A stretch of 33,042 nt of DNA from RGIG5057 sp964371585 (GCA_964371585.1 CAYJMD010000010.1:1-33042), one strand, 5' to 3'; positions 1 through 7,949 are shown, numbered from the stretch's first letter. The notes: a model not told the origin generated them from the letters alone. Translations and numbers: made by a program.

Positions 1-276
1 TTCTAGTGCTAGTTTTTGCTCTGAAACATTATCATCACTTGTTGCACCTTCATCTGGAAGACCATGACCTGCATCTAAAACTACTACTTTATTAGTAGCA
101 GGTGTTGCATTTGCATCTAGCAGCGTTTCACCTTTCATTTCTAATAAACTGTTTGCTAAAGCTATACTAATTAGAGTTATAATGATAGGAATAGTTAAAT
201 AATAAAAATTTTTATTTATTTTTTTAAACACTGTGCTATATTTAAATTTAGTTTTTTTATACATTATAATTTTCAC
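1..276 (-). CDS. N-acetylmuramoyl-L-alanine amidase (CwlD-like), N-terminal part
   Basis: Only the first 92 codons are in the window; the gene runs off the left edge. An amino-terminal membrane-spanning stretch (about residues 20-40, FYYLTIPIIITLISIALA) is followed by VVVLDAGHGLPDEGA. This is the first zinc-binding motif of the Amidase_3 family, with the metal-binding His in AGHG. Enzymes of this family cut the amide bond between muramic acid and the stem peptide; the anchored CwlD type acts on spore cortex. The GTG at 276 is preferred because GGTGA at 281-285 sits just upstream at normal spacing. An ATG four codons later would be too far from it. The cortex role is inference; a vegetative amidase is possible. 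Confidence 0.75.
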   Translation of the reverse strand, partial: MKIIMYKKTKFKYSTVFKKINKNFYYLTIPIIITLISIALANSLLEMKGETLLDANATPATNKVVVLDAGHGLPDEGATSDDNVSEQKLALE

Positions 277-291
277 ATAATCACCTTTTAA

Positions 292-319
292 ATTATATGA
301 TTTAGTTATTAATTTATTC
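292..319 (-). promoter_or_regulatory. possible sporulation-type (sigma-E-like) promoter of the amidase gene
   Basis: On the minus strand CATATAAT (299-292) fits the -10 pattern of sigma-E promoters. GAATA (319-315) lies about 15 nt upstream, and no sigma-A -35 hexamer is visible at 17 nt. Transcription would start very close to the GGTGA ribosome site. The assignment rests on a short match in AT-rich DNA and is weak. Confidence 0.25.
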
Positions 320-351
320 TACTTAAGAAAATTCTTTAACTCTTATGTACT

Positions 352-382
352 AAAAAAATACTTGCTATTTACAAGTATCTTT
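352..382 (-). terminator. terminator of the 191-aa gene
   Basis: On the minus strand ATACTTG, a 7-nt loop TAAATAG and CAAGTAT are followed by a run of T. It is nearly identical to the terminator at 1098-1130, sharing 25 consecutive bases. Confidence 0.75.
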
Positions 383-452
383 ATTGTTTATTAATTTTTT
401 ATATAGTACCCTTTTGTAATACTATTAATTATCATTTTTATCTTTAAACCTT

Positions 453-1028
453 TTATGATTCACTAGAATTACTAATCTTTTCTTCTTCTAATTCTACTTC
501 TTTTATTTTTTCTAGTTTAAATGAATCTTTTGATTGCAACCCAGTCTTCAAACTTGAGAGTGCTTGCTTAGGTTCTTCACGTAAGTAAATCAAATAATTA
601 TATGCACCTAAAACAGAAAGTGGATAATTCTTTTTAAGTTGCTGTGCTGTATACCCTTCAACTTCAATTGGATCTTCAGTAAATTGTTCTGAAAGGACAT
701 AATAATAAAACTCATAAAATATGTCACTATATCTGTTTAGTTTCTCAATAATTGCAATAATACGTTCCTGTGAGTATGTTCCAACCGAATTAAGATAATC
801 TTTTATTAATGTATTTCGCGCAGTATCTGGTGAGCAAAGATTTCTATTCTCATAGTAGTTTATAACACTTGTCATTGTAATTTCATTTTTTAAAACTCGT
901 TCAAATTGTTCATTTGTAATTCTTATTTGAAGAATAATTGGACATATTCCTCCTACATCATATTGAATATATTTGTTTCCATATTGTTCAAGCATTATTA
1001 TTCCCATTTCATTTTTTACAATATTCAT
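453..1028 (-). CDS. unrecognised 191-aa protein
   Basis: I do not recognise this protein. It has no signal peptide or membrane segment and looks soluble, probably mostly helical. Residues 20-55 contain YIQYDVGGICPIILQIRI, and the C-terminus (about 170-191) is a charged, low-complexity tail rich in Lys, Glu and Ser. The ATG at 1028 has GAGGTGA about 10 nt upstream. It has its own sigma-A-like promoter (1052-1079) and terminator (352-382), so it is a single-gene transcript. It is flanked by two copies of the same terminator sequence, which could mean it was inserted beside, or duplicated with, the end of the neighbouring exporter gene. Confidence 0.7.
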   Translation of the reverse strand: MNIVKNEMGIIMLEQYGNKYIQYDVGGICPIILQIRITNEQFERVLKNEITMTSVINYYENRNLCSPDTARNTLIKDYLNSVGTYSQERIIAIIEKLNRYSDIFYEFYYYVLSEQFTEDPIEVEGYTAQQLKKNYPLSVLGAYNYLIYLREEPKQALSSLKTGLQSKDSFKLEKIKEVELEEEKISNSSES

Positions 1029-1051
1029 AATTATATTTCACCTCTATTTGA

Positions 1052-1079
1052 ATTATATCATACTATTTTTATTTTACAA
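1052..1079 (-). promoter_or_regulatory. sigma-A promoter of the 191-aa gene
   Basis: Minus strand TTGTAA (1079-1074), 16-nt spacer, TATAAT (1057-1052), with an extended-10 TG one base upstream. The implied leader is about 20 nt and contains the GAGGTGA ribosome site. Confidence 0.6.
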
Positions 1080-1097
1080 GCTCTTACTTTAACAACT

Positions 1098-1130
1098 AAA
1101 AAAAGATACTTGCTATTTACAAGTATCTTT
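1098..1130 (-). terminator. terminator overlapping the 3' end of the MFS gene
   Basis: Minus strand GATACTTG, loop TAAATAG and GCAAGTATC form an 8-bp stem followed by seven T. The stem and loop include the last codons and the TAG stop of the MFS gene. The same 25 bases recur at 358-382. Confidence 0.8.
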
Positions 1131-2324
1131 CATATTTGATAAATTTTTATCTAGTACTATTTTCATTATAACTGTAATTATTATCATTATAACTGCCATA
1201 ATCAAATACGATTGGTTAATATTGTAGTTATCCATAATTATACCTAAAATAACCCCAAATATTCCACCAAATAGTGTTGATGATAAACTTAAGTATGATA
1301 ATATTGTTGCTCTTTTAGCTGATGGTGAATTCTTATTAACATACTTATTAATAGTAGTGCTTGATATACCTCTATAAACTTGTTGGAATATAATACCAAT
1401 AATTCCTATAGGTATACTTACAAATCCCAAAATTAAATATGATATTATAAGTATTATACTCAAAAATATAAGAGAATTAGATTTTGCAAACCTTATATAT
1501 TTATCATTATATCTAGAAGAGATTAAAGCTATTATATTAAAGAATGCAAATATTACTCCAAAATATTCTTCTTTTATTCCTACTGACAAAAAGTATGGTG
1601 CATATGTATGGACTAGCGATAAAAAGATCATATTTATTAATGATGAGTATAAAATAATAGTTCTAATCTTTTTATGATTAAATATGTACTTTCCAGTCTC
1701 TTTTATTTGATCAAAATACGATATTTTACTTTCTTCTTTTTCATTACTTTCAACATCTACAAATTGAGAAAATATTATAAAACCAACTAAAGTTAATATT
1801 CCAGATATGAAAAATGGAAACATTGGATTAATGGTATACAATATAGAAGAAACTATGGCACCTATAAATTGCGATAAAAATGCATATTGCTTAGCTCTTC
1901 CAAGTAATGTTGTATATTCTTTTTCTCTATCTAATTTTTTAAGTGAATCATAAAATAATGATTCATCTGCACCACTTAACAGTGTTGCTCCTATAGCTAG
2001 AAATGTTTCAATCAATATGAAATACCAAAAACCTGAATATACTGGATATGCTATAAGTCCAATCCCAAACACTATTAGCCCAAGTAATACACTTTTCTTA
2101 TGACCATACTTATCTGCAAATGCACCTGTTGGTACTTCAAAAAATGCTACAGCTATTTTATAATAACTTGCTATAAGAAATATCTCTGTAAAAGACAATT
2201 CATGAAGTAAATAAAATAATGTAACAATAGGTGCAATCCATATTGCATTTTTACAAAACAAATAATATTTGTAAAATTTAACTACTCTATTAACAGCTGT
2301 GACTTGTGTGTTTATATTATTCAT
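1113..2324 (-). CDS. MFS transporter, probable drug or metabolite exporter
   Basis: A 403-aa integral membrane protein with about 12 hydrophobic segments. Residues 65-78 contain EVPTGAFADKYGHKK, the loop 2-3 signature (motif A) of the major facilitator superfamily in the form common among small Gram-positive exporters. It should exchange a substrate for protons across the cytoplasmic membrane; the substrate cannot be read from the sequence. The ATG at 2324 has a clear AGGAGG site. The gene has its own promoter (2380-2408), and its transcript ends in a hairpin overlapping the stop codon. There is no neighbouring regulator, so an inducible resistance function is not supported. Confidence 0.85.
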   Translation of the reverse strand: MNNINTQVTAVNRVVKFYKYYLFCKNAIWIAPIVTLFYLLHELSFTEIFLIASYYKIAVAFFEVPTGAFADKYGHKKSVLLGLIVFGIGLIAYPVYSGFWYFILIETFLAIGATLLSGADESLFYDSLKKLDREKEYTTLLGRAKQYAFLSQFIGAIVSSILYTINPMFPFFISGILTLVGFIIFSQFVDVESNEKEESKISYFDQIKETGKYIFNHKKIRTIILYSSLINMIFLSLVHTYAPYFLSVGIKEEYFGVIFAFFNIIALISSRYNDKYIRFAKSNSLIFLSIILIISYLILGFVSIPIGIIGIIFQQVYRGISSTTINKYVNKNSPSAKRATILSYLSLSSTLFGGIFGVILGIIMDNYNINQSYLIMAVIMIIITVIMKIVLDKNLSNMKDTCK

Positions 2325-2379
2325 ATATACCTCCTATAATTTCACCTTTCTTAGTTATTTCAAATTTTATATAGTCTTA

Positions 2380-2408
2380 ATTATAACATAATTTACATAA
2401 AAAATCAA
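2380..2408 (-). promoter_or_regulatory. sigma-A promoter of the MFS gene
   Basis: Minus strand TTGATT (2408-2403), 17-nt spacer, TATAAT (2385-2380), with an extended-10 TG. The leader to the start codon is about 50 nt. Confidence 0.7.
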
Positions 2409-2416
2409 TTGATACT

Positions 2417-2448
2417 AAAAACAGAAAGACTATTTAAATAATCTTTCT
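2417..2448 (-). terminator. terminator of the LysM gene
   Basis: Minus strand AGAAAGA and TCTTTCT arms enclose an almost palindromic AT core, followed by GTTTTT. It lies just beyond the stop codon of the LysM protein and upstream of the MFS promoter. Confidence 0.65.
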
Positions 2449-2453
2449 ATTCT

Positions 2454-3062
2454 TTAACTTATTTTCAATATTTGGCCTATGGTAAGTATATTATTCTTTA
2501 ACCCATTTAACTGAATCAACTTATCAACAGTTGTAGAATACTTTTTAGCTATTCCATATAGTGTATCCCCAAACTCAACAGTATAACTATTTTCTATAAG
2601 TTTTACTACTTTTAAAATTTGATTAATACTAATGACATCCAAATTTAAATCATTTATATCTTTTAATTCTTCTATAGTAATATTAAATTTTTTAGCTATA
2701 GAATATAATGTATCTCCTGATTTAACTATATATTCTTCAGTATTTAAACTAGGTATTTCTTCATCATTTGTTTTTGATACCTTCAATTTTTGACCTATAC
2801 TTAAAACATCACTACTCAACCCATTAATAGTCTCAAGCTCTTCTACACTCATACTAAATTTCTTAGCTATAGAATACAATGTATCTCCTTTTTGAACAAT
2901 ATACTCTGTTATATCCAAATCATCATCATTATCAACTATTTTAATATTTTGTCCAATACTTAATGTATTAGATTCCAAATTATTAATTCTTTTAAGTTCC
3001 TCTATAGATATATTGAATTTTTCAGATATAGAATATAATGTATCTCCAGCTTTTACAATATA
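2454..3062 (-). repeat. tandem LysM-coding repeats (4 units)
   Basis: The four LysM units are visible as imperfect direct repeats in the DNA. The block encoding GDTLYSIAKKF recurs four times at intervals of roughly 145-170 nt. The units are diverged at synonymous sites, so they are not a recent amplification. Confidence 0.7.
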
Positions 3063-3563
3063 AAATTCATCATTAAACGTTTTACAATTTGATAATGGAT
3101 TATATAGTGTGATTAAACTACTCCATGTTGATGTATCTATTATACCATTAGGAATAAGTTTATTAATAAATTGAAACTCTTCTACAGCCCTTTGTAACTC
3201 AGCATCAAAAATAGTATTAATCTCACCCATATAGTATAATAAAGTTTTTAGTTTTTCTTTAACTTCTTTTACATCTTCACCTTCATCACCCAGTTTTAAA
3301 TTCCTTTTATCTAAAACAGAAATAGTGATTGGTTTTACTGTTAATTCATAAAGTTTATTCCATGTCTCTTTATTAACAATACCTGTTACAATTAAATCAT
3401 TGTCTCTTTGAAAATTTTTAACATATTTTTCTAAATCAGGACCAAAACTTCCAGTTATACTAGCTGGAAAATAATTATTTATTCGTAACATTTGTTGAAG
3501 AAATGTTACTTCCTGTCCTGTATCTCCTATTTTCAACTCTTCCATTTTATTTATTTCATTCAT
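2454..3563 (-). CDS. peptidoglycan-binding protein with two PG_binding_1 and four LysM domains
   Basis: A 369-aa protein built only from wall-binding modules: two PG_binding_1 domains (about 8-73 and 85-153) and four LysM repeats (about 168-210, 221-262, 278-320 and 327-369). Each LysM begins with a Y-V-GDTLY-IA/S-K motif. LysM domains bind N-acetylglucosamine-containing glycans. There is no signal peptide and no catalytic domain. In Clostridia such leaderless LysM proteins are often deposited on the spore from the mother cell; that role is inferred here. It is divergent from a SpoIID-like/PG_binding_1 gene 104 nt away, so the pair may be co-regulated. The Shine-Dalgarno (AGGTAGG) is weaker and more distant than that of its neighbours. 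No sigma-A promoter is obvious. Confidence 0.9.
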   Translation of the reverse strand: MNEINKMEELKIGDTGQEVTFLQQMLRINNYFPASITGSFGPDLEKYVKNFQRDNDLIVTGIVNKETWNKLYELTVKPITISVLDKRNLKLGDEGEDVKEVKEKLKTLLYYMGEINTIFDAELQRAVEEFQFINKLIPNGIIDTSTWSSLITLYNPLSNCKTFNDEFYIVKAGDTLYSISEKFNISIEELKRINNLESNTLSIGQNIKIVDNDDDLDITEYIVQKGDTLYSIAKKFSMSVEELETINGLSSDVLSIGQKLKVSKTNDEEIPSLNTEEYIVKSGDTLYSIAKKFNITIEELKDINDLNLDVISINQILKVVKLIENSYTVEFGDTLYGIAKKYSTTVDKLIQLNGLKNNILTIGQILKIS

Positions 3564-3667
3564 TTACTTATACCTACCTTAATATATATATATTCTTCTA
3601 ATAATAATTAATACATATGATAAATATTCTATTACAAATTGAATATAATCAAATAGGAGTTGATAAT

Positions 3668-4879
3668 ATGAATGAAGGATATCTATATGTAGCTGTATAC
3701 GCTGATAATATAGCTCAACCTATTACAAATGCTAAAATTGAAATAATAAATTTAAATGTTAGTTTTATTACAGATATATATGGTAAAACTAGTAAAATAT
3801 CTCTTTCTACCTCTAATATAAATAATAGCCTATCACCAGACAAATTAGATCCGTATACTGTATATGATATATTGGTAACAAAAGAAGGTATGATGCCTGT
3901 AACTATTAAAAATATTCAAATATTTGATGGAATCACTTCTATGCAAACAATTATTATGAAATCAGAAGATGAAACTAAGATTTCAAATTCTGAAACTACT
4001 ATAGCACCTAATACATTAAATTCAAATTATGCACCTAAGTATGTTCAAGAAGAACTTACATCTTCAACTTTTGTCCTAAAAGAAGTAATTATACCAGAAT
4101 ATATTATTGTTCATGATGGTAATCCAGATGATGATAATGCTCCAAATTATTATGTTCGATTTAGTGATTATATTAAAAATGTTGCTTCAAGCGAAATTTA
4201 CCCAACATGGGAAAAAGAAGCTCTAAAAGCTAATATTCTTGCTATAATGTCATACACATTAAATAGAGTTTTTACTGAATGGTATCTATCAAAAGGATAT
4301 CCATTTACTATTACATCAATCATTTTATATGATCAAAAATATACTCATAACAGAACTATATTTGAAAGTATTTCACTCATAGTAGATGAACTATTACTTA
4401 AGTATATAAAGAGAATTGATAAACAAGAGCCACTATTTGCACAATATTGTGATGGAGATAAAACACAAACTGCTAATTGGCTTTGGCAATGGGGATCTCA
4501 AGATTTAGCACTTCAAGGATATAATGCTGAAGAGATACTAAAATACTATTACGGTGATAATCTAACACTTGAAACAGCACGTTATGAAGAGGGACTACCA
4601 ACTTCTTTTCCAGGATACAATTTAAAATTTGGAGATTGTTCTAAAGAAGTACAAAAAATACAAAATGAACTAAATATCATTAGAGGTAATTATTCAGGAT
4701 TGCCAATTATAACAAATACTAGTGGTGAATTTAATAATGAAACTGAAAATGCAGTAAAAGAATTTCAAAAAGTGTTTAGTTTAAACATAACAGGAATAGT
4801 AGATTATGCGACATGGTATAAAATATCTTATTTATACCTAGCTGTTAAAAGAATGATCTTTGGTGTTACGGATAGATAA
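3668..4879 (+). CDS. SpoIID-like domain protein with C-terminal PG_binding_1 domain
   Basis: 403 aa from the ATG at 3668, chosen because AGGAG (3655-3659) lies 8 nt upstream; an ATG at 3617 has no ribosome site. Residues 1-100 resemble a carboxypeptidase-regulatory-like beta-sandwich (AVYADNIAQPITNAKIEI). Residues 160-295 resemble SpoIID/LytB, including the EALKANILAIMSYT helix that matches the EALKAQAVAARTY core of SpoIID lytic transglycosylases. Residues 318-390 are PG_binding_1 (GDCSKEVQKIQNEL, GIVDYATWYKI). There is no signal peptide, as in the divergent LysM gene. A spore-envelope or wall-remodelling role is likely but inferred; catalytic competence is uncertain. Confidence 0.8.
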   Translation: MNEGYLYVAVYADNIAQPITNAKIEIINLNVSFITDIYGKTSKISLSTSNINNSLSPDKLDPYTVYDILVTKEGMMPVTIKNIQIFDGITSMQTIIMKSEDETKISNSETTIAPNTLNSNYAPKYVQEELTSSTFVLKEVIIPEYIIVHDGNPDDDNAPNYYVRFSDYIKNVASSEIYPTWEKEALKANILAIMSYTLNRVFTEWYLSKGYPFTITSIILYDQKYTHNRTIFESISLIVDELLLKYIKRIDKQEPLFAQYCDGDKTQTANWLWQWGSQDLALQGYNAEEILKYYYGDNLTLETARYEEGLPTSFPGYNLKFGDCSKEVQKIQNELNIIRGNYSGLPIITNTSGEFNNETENAVKEFQKVFSLNITGIVDYATWYKISYLYLAVKRMIFGVTDR

Positions 4880-4880
4880 A

Positions 4881-4920
4881 ATAAAACCTATAGGATTGAA
4901 TTTTTTCCTATAGGTTTTAT
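4881..4920. terminator. bidirectional terminator between convergent genes
   Basis: A perfect 15-bp stem (4881-4895 with 4906-4920) has a 10-nt loop and A/T flanks on both sides. It sits exactly between the stops of the plus-strand SpoIID-like gene and the minus-strand metallopeptidase gene. Confidence 0.85.
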
Positions 4921-4921
4921 T

Positions 4922-5566
4922 TTATAATATTAACATTACAATAGTAAATATTAATTTGGCTAATTTACCTGCAATTAATGTGAATATAAATAAAGGTAAT
5001 AATTTTTTCATTTGATTTGAGTATCTATCTATTAAATAAATTTTATCCTCATTAGAAATATATGAATATTTATCTAAATCTAAATATTTTTTAGAAATAG
5101 TCACCGAAAACATAGTTGCATCCATTTCTAAAAACAATCTAATAGTTACAGATAATAGATTTGATACTATATATCCATAGTAAATATAATTACTTTCAAA
5201 ATTAAATATTATACTACATAGTACAAGTAAGAATCCTAGCAATTCTATATTTGCAAAAAGAAAATTTAATATTTGAATCACTTTACTTTGAATAGAATGT
5301 CTGCACTCATGAGATATTACACATAATCTTTGATTAGAGTTAGTGAACTTTTTATTATCTTTAATATAAATAGTATCATTTAAAAACACATAATAATTCC
5401 CATTAATATTTTCATCTGATTTCATTACTGTTTTTTCATTACCTAGCATTAACAATATATCTTTACATAATTCATTATTATTTGGTAATTTATCTACTAT
5501 TTCATTTAACTTATCCGATTCTTCTTTAGATACATATTTTTTTTCAATATATTCTGCAATTTTCAT
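4922..5566 (-). CDS. putative membrane zinc metallopeptidase (YugP-like)
   Basis: A 214-aa protein with the zincin motif HECRH at residues 86-90 (context SHECRHSIQ), followed by hydrophobic segments at about 97-118, 125-145 and 192-212. In the YugP/Zn_peptidase_2 family a HExxH-x-IQ motif is likewise followed by membrane helices and an E-x-(D/N)-A segment that may supply the third ligand. Here LEMDATMFSV at about 150 could play that part. It is shorter and more diverged than typical members, so proteolytic activity is unproven. It is the last gene of a three-gene operon, starts 2 nt after the YlbF-family gene and has no strong ribosome site, which suggests coupled translation. Confidence 0.6.
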   Translation of the reverse strand: MKIAEYIEKKYVSKEESDKLNEIVDKLPNNNELCKDILLMLGNEKTVMKSDENINGNYYVFLNDTIYIKDNKKFTNSNQRLCVISHECRHSIQSKVIQILNFLFANIELLGFLLVLCSIIFNFESNYIYYGYIVSNLLSVTIRLFLEMDATMFSVTISKKYLDLDKYSYISNEDKIYLIDRYSNQMKKLLPLFIFTLIAGKLAKLIFTIVMLIL

Positions 5567-5568
5567 AA

Positions 5569-5910
5569 TTAAAATTCAAGTATATCTTTAATACCTTCTC
5601 CTACAATTTTTTGCATATCAACAAGCATTACATCTATTTTTATTTCTGTTTCTAATATAGTTCTTACTTTTTCATTTTGTATTAAAATTGAATACATATT
5701 TTCTAAATCTTTTTTTATCTCTTCATCTACTGTACCAGTATTCATATATGCTATTTGTTGCTTTTGTTGTTTTTCTTTAAAATCTTTTAACATAGCATAT
5801 ACTTCTTTTTCTTGGTCATTAAGCTGCTTTTTTATAGATATATAATTTTTATACTCCTCTGTTTCTCTCAAACTTCTTACAAGTTCATGTACTTTATCAT
5901 AAAAATTCAT
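5569..5910 (-). CDS. YlbF/YmcA-family protein
   Basis: A 113-aa, nearly all-helical protein matching the YlbF/YmcA (Com_YlbF) family. Features are an N-terminal YDKVHELVRSLRETEEYKNY helix, a central charged coiled-coil with KDFKEKQQKQQIAYMNTG, and the C-terminal hydrophobic IDVMLVDMQKIVGEGI. In Bacillus, YlbF and YmcA form a complex with YaaT that influences competence, sporulation and biofilm formation through RNase Y-dependent mRNA processing. Whether this paralogue does so is inference. It lies 15 nt downstream of the CapA-fold gene and 2 nt upstream of the metallopeptidase gene. Confidence 0.85.
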   Translation of the reverse strand: MNFYDKVHELVRSLRETEEYKNYISIKKQLNDQEKEVYAMLKDFKEKQQKQQIAYMNTGTVDEEIKKDLENMYSILIQNEKVRTILETEIKIDVMLVDMQKIVGEGIKDILEF

Positions 5911-5925
5911 TATAATTCCACCTTT

Positions 5926-7149
5926 CTATTCTTTATAATTTAAATCATTTTTATATTCATTTAATAATTCAGACATTGTTTGATATACATTCTTATCTAA
6001 ATCCAATGTTCCATTTTCATAGTCCCCTACAACTTTATTTAAATTGTAAGTTTTTTCTTCTGTTTCTTCTAAATCTGTATAGTAAATATTTGGATTATTT
6101 ATTTTCATTACAACTTTTTCATCAACTAAAATTCCTTTATTATCAGTTGATATTGTTTTTTCTATTGTTATATTTGCAGCAATAAATACATTATAATCTT
6201 CAATTTCAGAAGATACAATATTACCTGATGAATATACAACATAACCATGATTCTCAGTAGAATCACTTTTCACATAAATGTCTTCATATGTTTCTTTAAC
6301 ATAACTACTTCCAGTTTGAATTACTATATTAACTCCTGATGTAAATAATTTTTCAGCTACTTCTTTTTGTGTATTAGATACGCGTACTGAATCTTCATTA
6401 TCAATATCCAAATATACAAGTATAGTATCTACATCTTTTTCATTTAAAAATTTGATATCTTCATTTAAATTTTCATCTGTTAAATATCTAACATTTTCAT
6501 TATAATCATCTTCATCTTCTTCATACGTATATGAAATTATACCTATTTTAATACTTTGAACTTCCTTAACTATTGGTAATGCATCATTAATACCATGTAT
6601 ATCAAATTCACTAGTTTTTAATAGTTCTTCAATATCATCTAAATCTTTTTCAGTTTTTTTAGCATACTCTAATTGTGAAGTTGCTACTACAGAAACATTA
6701 AAATCTTTTAATAATTTCATAGCTTCATCATTAAACTCATCATATGAAGATGTTTTCACATTTTCATTATAACTTGCAATAACTAAATCATAGTTATTAA
6801 AATCATCCATAATACCAGAAAATGAATCTACCAATTCATATCCAGATGTAGTTTTATACTCTACTGCTGATGTATTTGATGATTGAAATTCTCCAAGTGC
6901 TAGTATATTTGCTTCATGAACCGTTTCTGTTACACTATATCTTGGAAAAACTTGAACTATTAAATCATCTACTAATTTATATAGCATAACTTTTTCTTTA
7001 GGAATATTTCCTAGAGTATATAATGTTATTAGTGTTACTTGATATATCATAAACATACAAACTATAATCCATATGCAAAGTATTATTTTTCTTTTATATT
7101 TATTGTTTGTAGAAGTATCTTCTACACTTATATTTCTTCTTTTATTCAC
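5926..7149 (-). CDS. membrane-anchored CapA-fold protein, probably catalytically inactive
   Basis: A 407-aa protein with one N-terminal membrane segment (about 22-45) and a large extracytoplasmic domain. The order of motifs follows the CapA/PgsA metallophosphatase-like family: ILALGEFQ, then YDLVIASYNENV, SVVATSQLEYA, DTILVYLDID, GVNIVIQTGSSYV and HGYVVYSSGNIV. The metal-binding residues expected at these sites are replaced: Asp of the first motif, the N-H pair, the His of LHWG-type and the H-P-H motif. It is therefore probably a pseudoenzyme. The GTG start at 7149 follows GGTGA. It is the first gene of the operon with ylbF-like and metallopeptidase genes, from its own promoter with a very short leader. 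Confidence 0.65.
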   Translation of the reverse strand: MNKRRNISVEDTSTNNKYKRKIILCIWIIVCMFMIYQVTLITLYTLGNIPKEKVMLYKLVDDLIVQVFPRYSVTETVHEANILALGEFQSSNTSAVEYKTTSGYELVDSFSGIMDDFNNYDLVIASYNENVKTSSYDEFNDEAMKLLKDFNVSVVATSQLEYAKKTEKDLDDIEELLKTSEFDIHGINDALPIVKEVQSIKIGIISYTYEEDEDDYNENVRYLTDENLNEDIKFLNEKDVDTILVYLDIDNEDSVRVSNTQKEVAEKLFTSGVNIVIQTGSSYVKETYEDIYVKSDSTENHGYVVYSSGNIVSSEIEDYNVFIAANITIEKTISTDNKGILVDEKVVMKINNPNIYYTDLEETEEKTYNLNKVVGDYENGTLDLDKNVYQTMSELLNEYKNDLNYKE

Positions 7150-7167
7150 TGTATCACCACAATTTAT

Positions 7168-7195
7168 ATTATACTATATATATTTTATTTTTCAA
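7168..7195 (-). promoter_or_regulatory. sigma-A promoter of the CapA-fold/YlbF/metallopeptidase operon
   Basis: Minus strand TTGAAA (7195-7190), 16-nt spacer, TATAAT (7173-7168). The predicted start is only about 12 nt before the GTG codon, so the mRNA would begin almost at the ribosome site. Confidence 0.65.
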
Positions 7196-7217
7196 GAAAT
7201 AACATAGTTATTGGCAC

Positions 7218-7258
7218 AAAAAAAGAAAATTAAATAATTTCTTATCTAATTTTCTTTT
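7218..7258 (-). terminator. terminator of the rpsF-ssb-rpsR operon
   Basis: A 12-bp stem (7221-7232 with 7247-7258) is followed on the minus strand by seven T. It lies immediately after the rpsR stop codon. Confidence 0.8.
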
Positions 7259-7262
7259 ATTA

Positions 7263-7511
7263 TTATTGTACGCTATATGGTATAGTAGCAATATGTCTTG
7301 CTCTTGAAACAGCTTCAACAACTTTTCTTTGGTGTTTTGCACAAGTTCCTGTAACTCTTCTTGGTAATATTTTACCTTTATCACTTACGAACTTTTTAAC
7401 TCTATCTGTATCTTTGTAATCAATAGAATCAATTTTTTCTGCACACATCACACAAACTTTTTTTCTTGGTTTTCTAAAAGGTTTATCTTTTTTAACTCTT
7501 TTTTCTTGCAT
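7263..7511 (-). CDS. rpsR: 30S ribosomal protein S18
   Basis: An 82-aa S18 with the conserved KGKILPRRVTGTCAKHQRKV core and a basic N-terminus. Cys20, Cys23, Cys57 and His60 are placed like a zinc ribbon, which marks the zinc-binding (C+) form of S18. It binds 16S rRNA next to S6 in the platform of the small subunit. It is the third gene of rpsF-ssb-rpsR, the usual Firmicute order, 24 nt after ssb, with an AGGAGA ribosome site. The operon ends here at a strong hairpin. Confidence 0.98.
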   Translation of the reverse strand: MQEKRVKKDKPFRKPRKKVCVMCAEKIDSIDYKDTDRVKKFVSDKGKILPRRVTGTCAKHQRKVVEAVSRARHIATIPYSVQ

Positions 7512-7535
7512 TATGTTCTCTCCTTTTTCTAAAAT

Positions 7536-7949
7536 TTAGAATGGTAAATCAGCCGAATCTTCGATTGTTATAAATTCACCATCATCTGAAGGAATATCAG
7601 AATTTATCATTTCACCTTGACTGCTTGAATCTCTTCTAGAGTCTGCAAAATATGACTGTTCAACTATATAATCTGTATAGTACTTTTTTTGTCCATTTTG
7701 ATCTTCCCAAGTTCTATTTTGAATTCTACCTTCAATTAATACTTGGTTACCTTTTTTAAAGTATTTAGAAACAAATTCTCCAGTTTTACCAAAAGCTGTT
7801 AAATTAAAGAAATCTGCTTGTCTTTGACCATTTTGGTCTGCAAATCTTCTATTAACGGCTACTGAAAACGAAACAACTTGTGTTCCTGTATTTGTACTTC
7901 TTTCTTCTGGGTCTCTTGTTAATCTCCCCATAAATTGAAATTTATTCAT
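7536..7949 (-). CDS. ssb: single-stranded DNA-binding protein
   Basis: A 137-aa SSB. The OB fold occupies about residues 1-105, with MNKFQFMGRLTRDPEERST at the start and conserved aromatic and basic residues such as NRTWEDQNGQKKYYTDY. An acidic linker leads to the C-terminal tip SADLPF, the peptide that recruits replication and repair partners. It coats single-stranded DNA during replication and recombination. Its place between rpsF and rpsR is the standard arrangement. The tail is shorter than that of Bacillus SsbA, but the tip is intact. Confidence 0.97.
   Translation of the reverse strand: MNKFQFMGRLTRDPEERSTNTGTQVVSFSVAVNRRFADQNGQRQADFFNLTAFGKTGEFVSKYFKKGNQVLIEGRIQNRTWEDQNGQKKYYTDYIVEQSYFADSRRDSSSQGEMINSDIPSDDGEFITIEDSADLPF

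Noticed and set aside
2454..3062. Repeats in the LysM gene as a CRISPR-like array
   Set aside because: The period and divergence follow the LysM protein domains; there are no short identical repeats with unique spacers.
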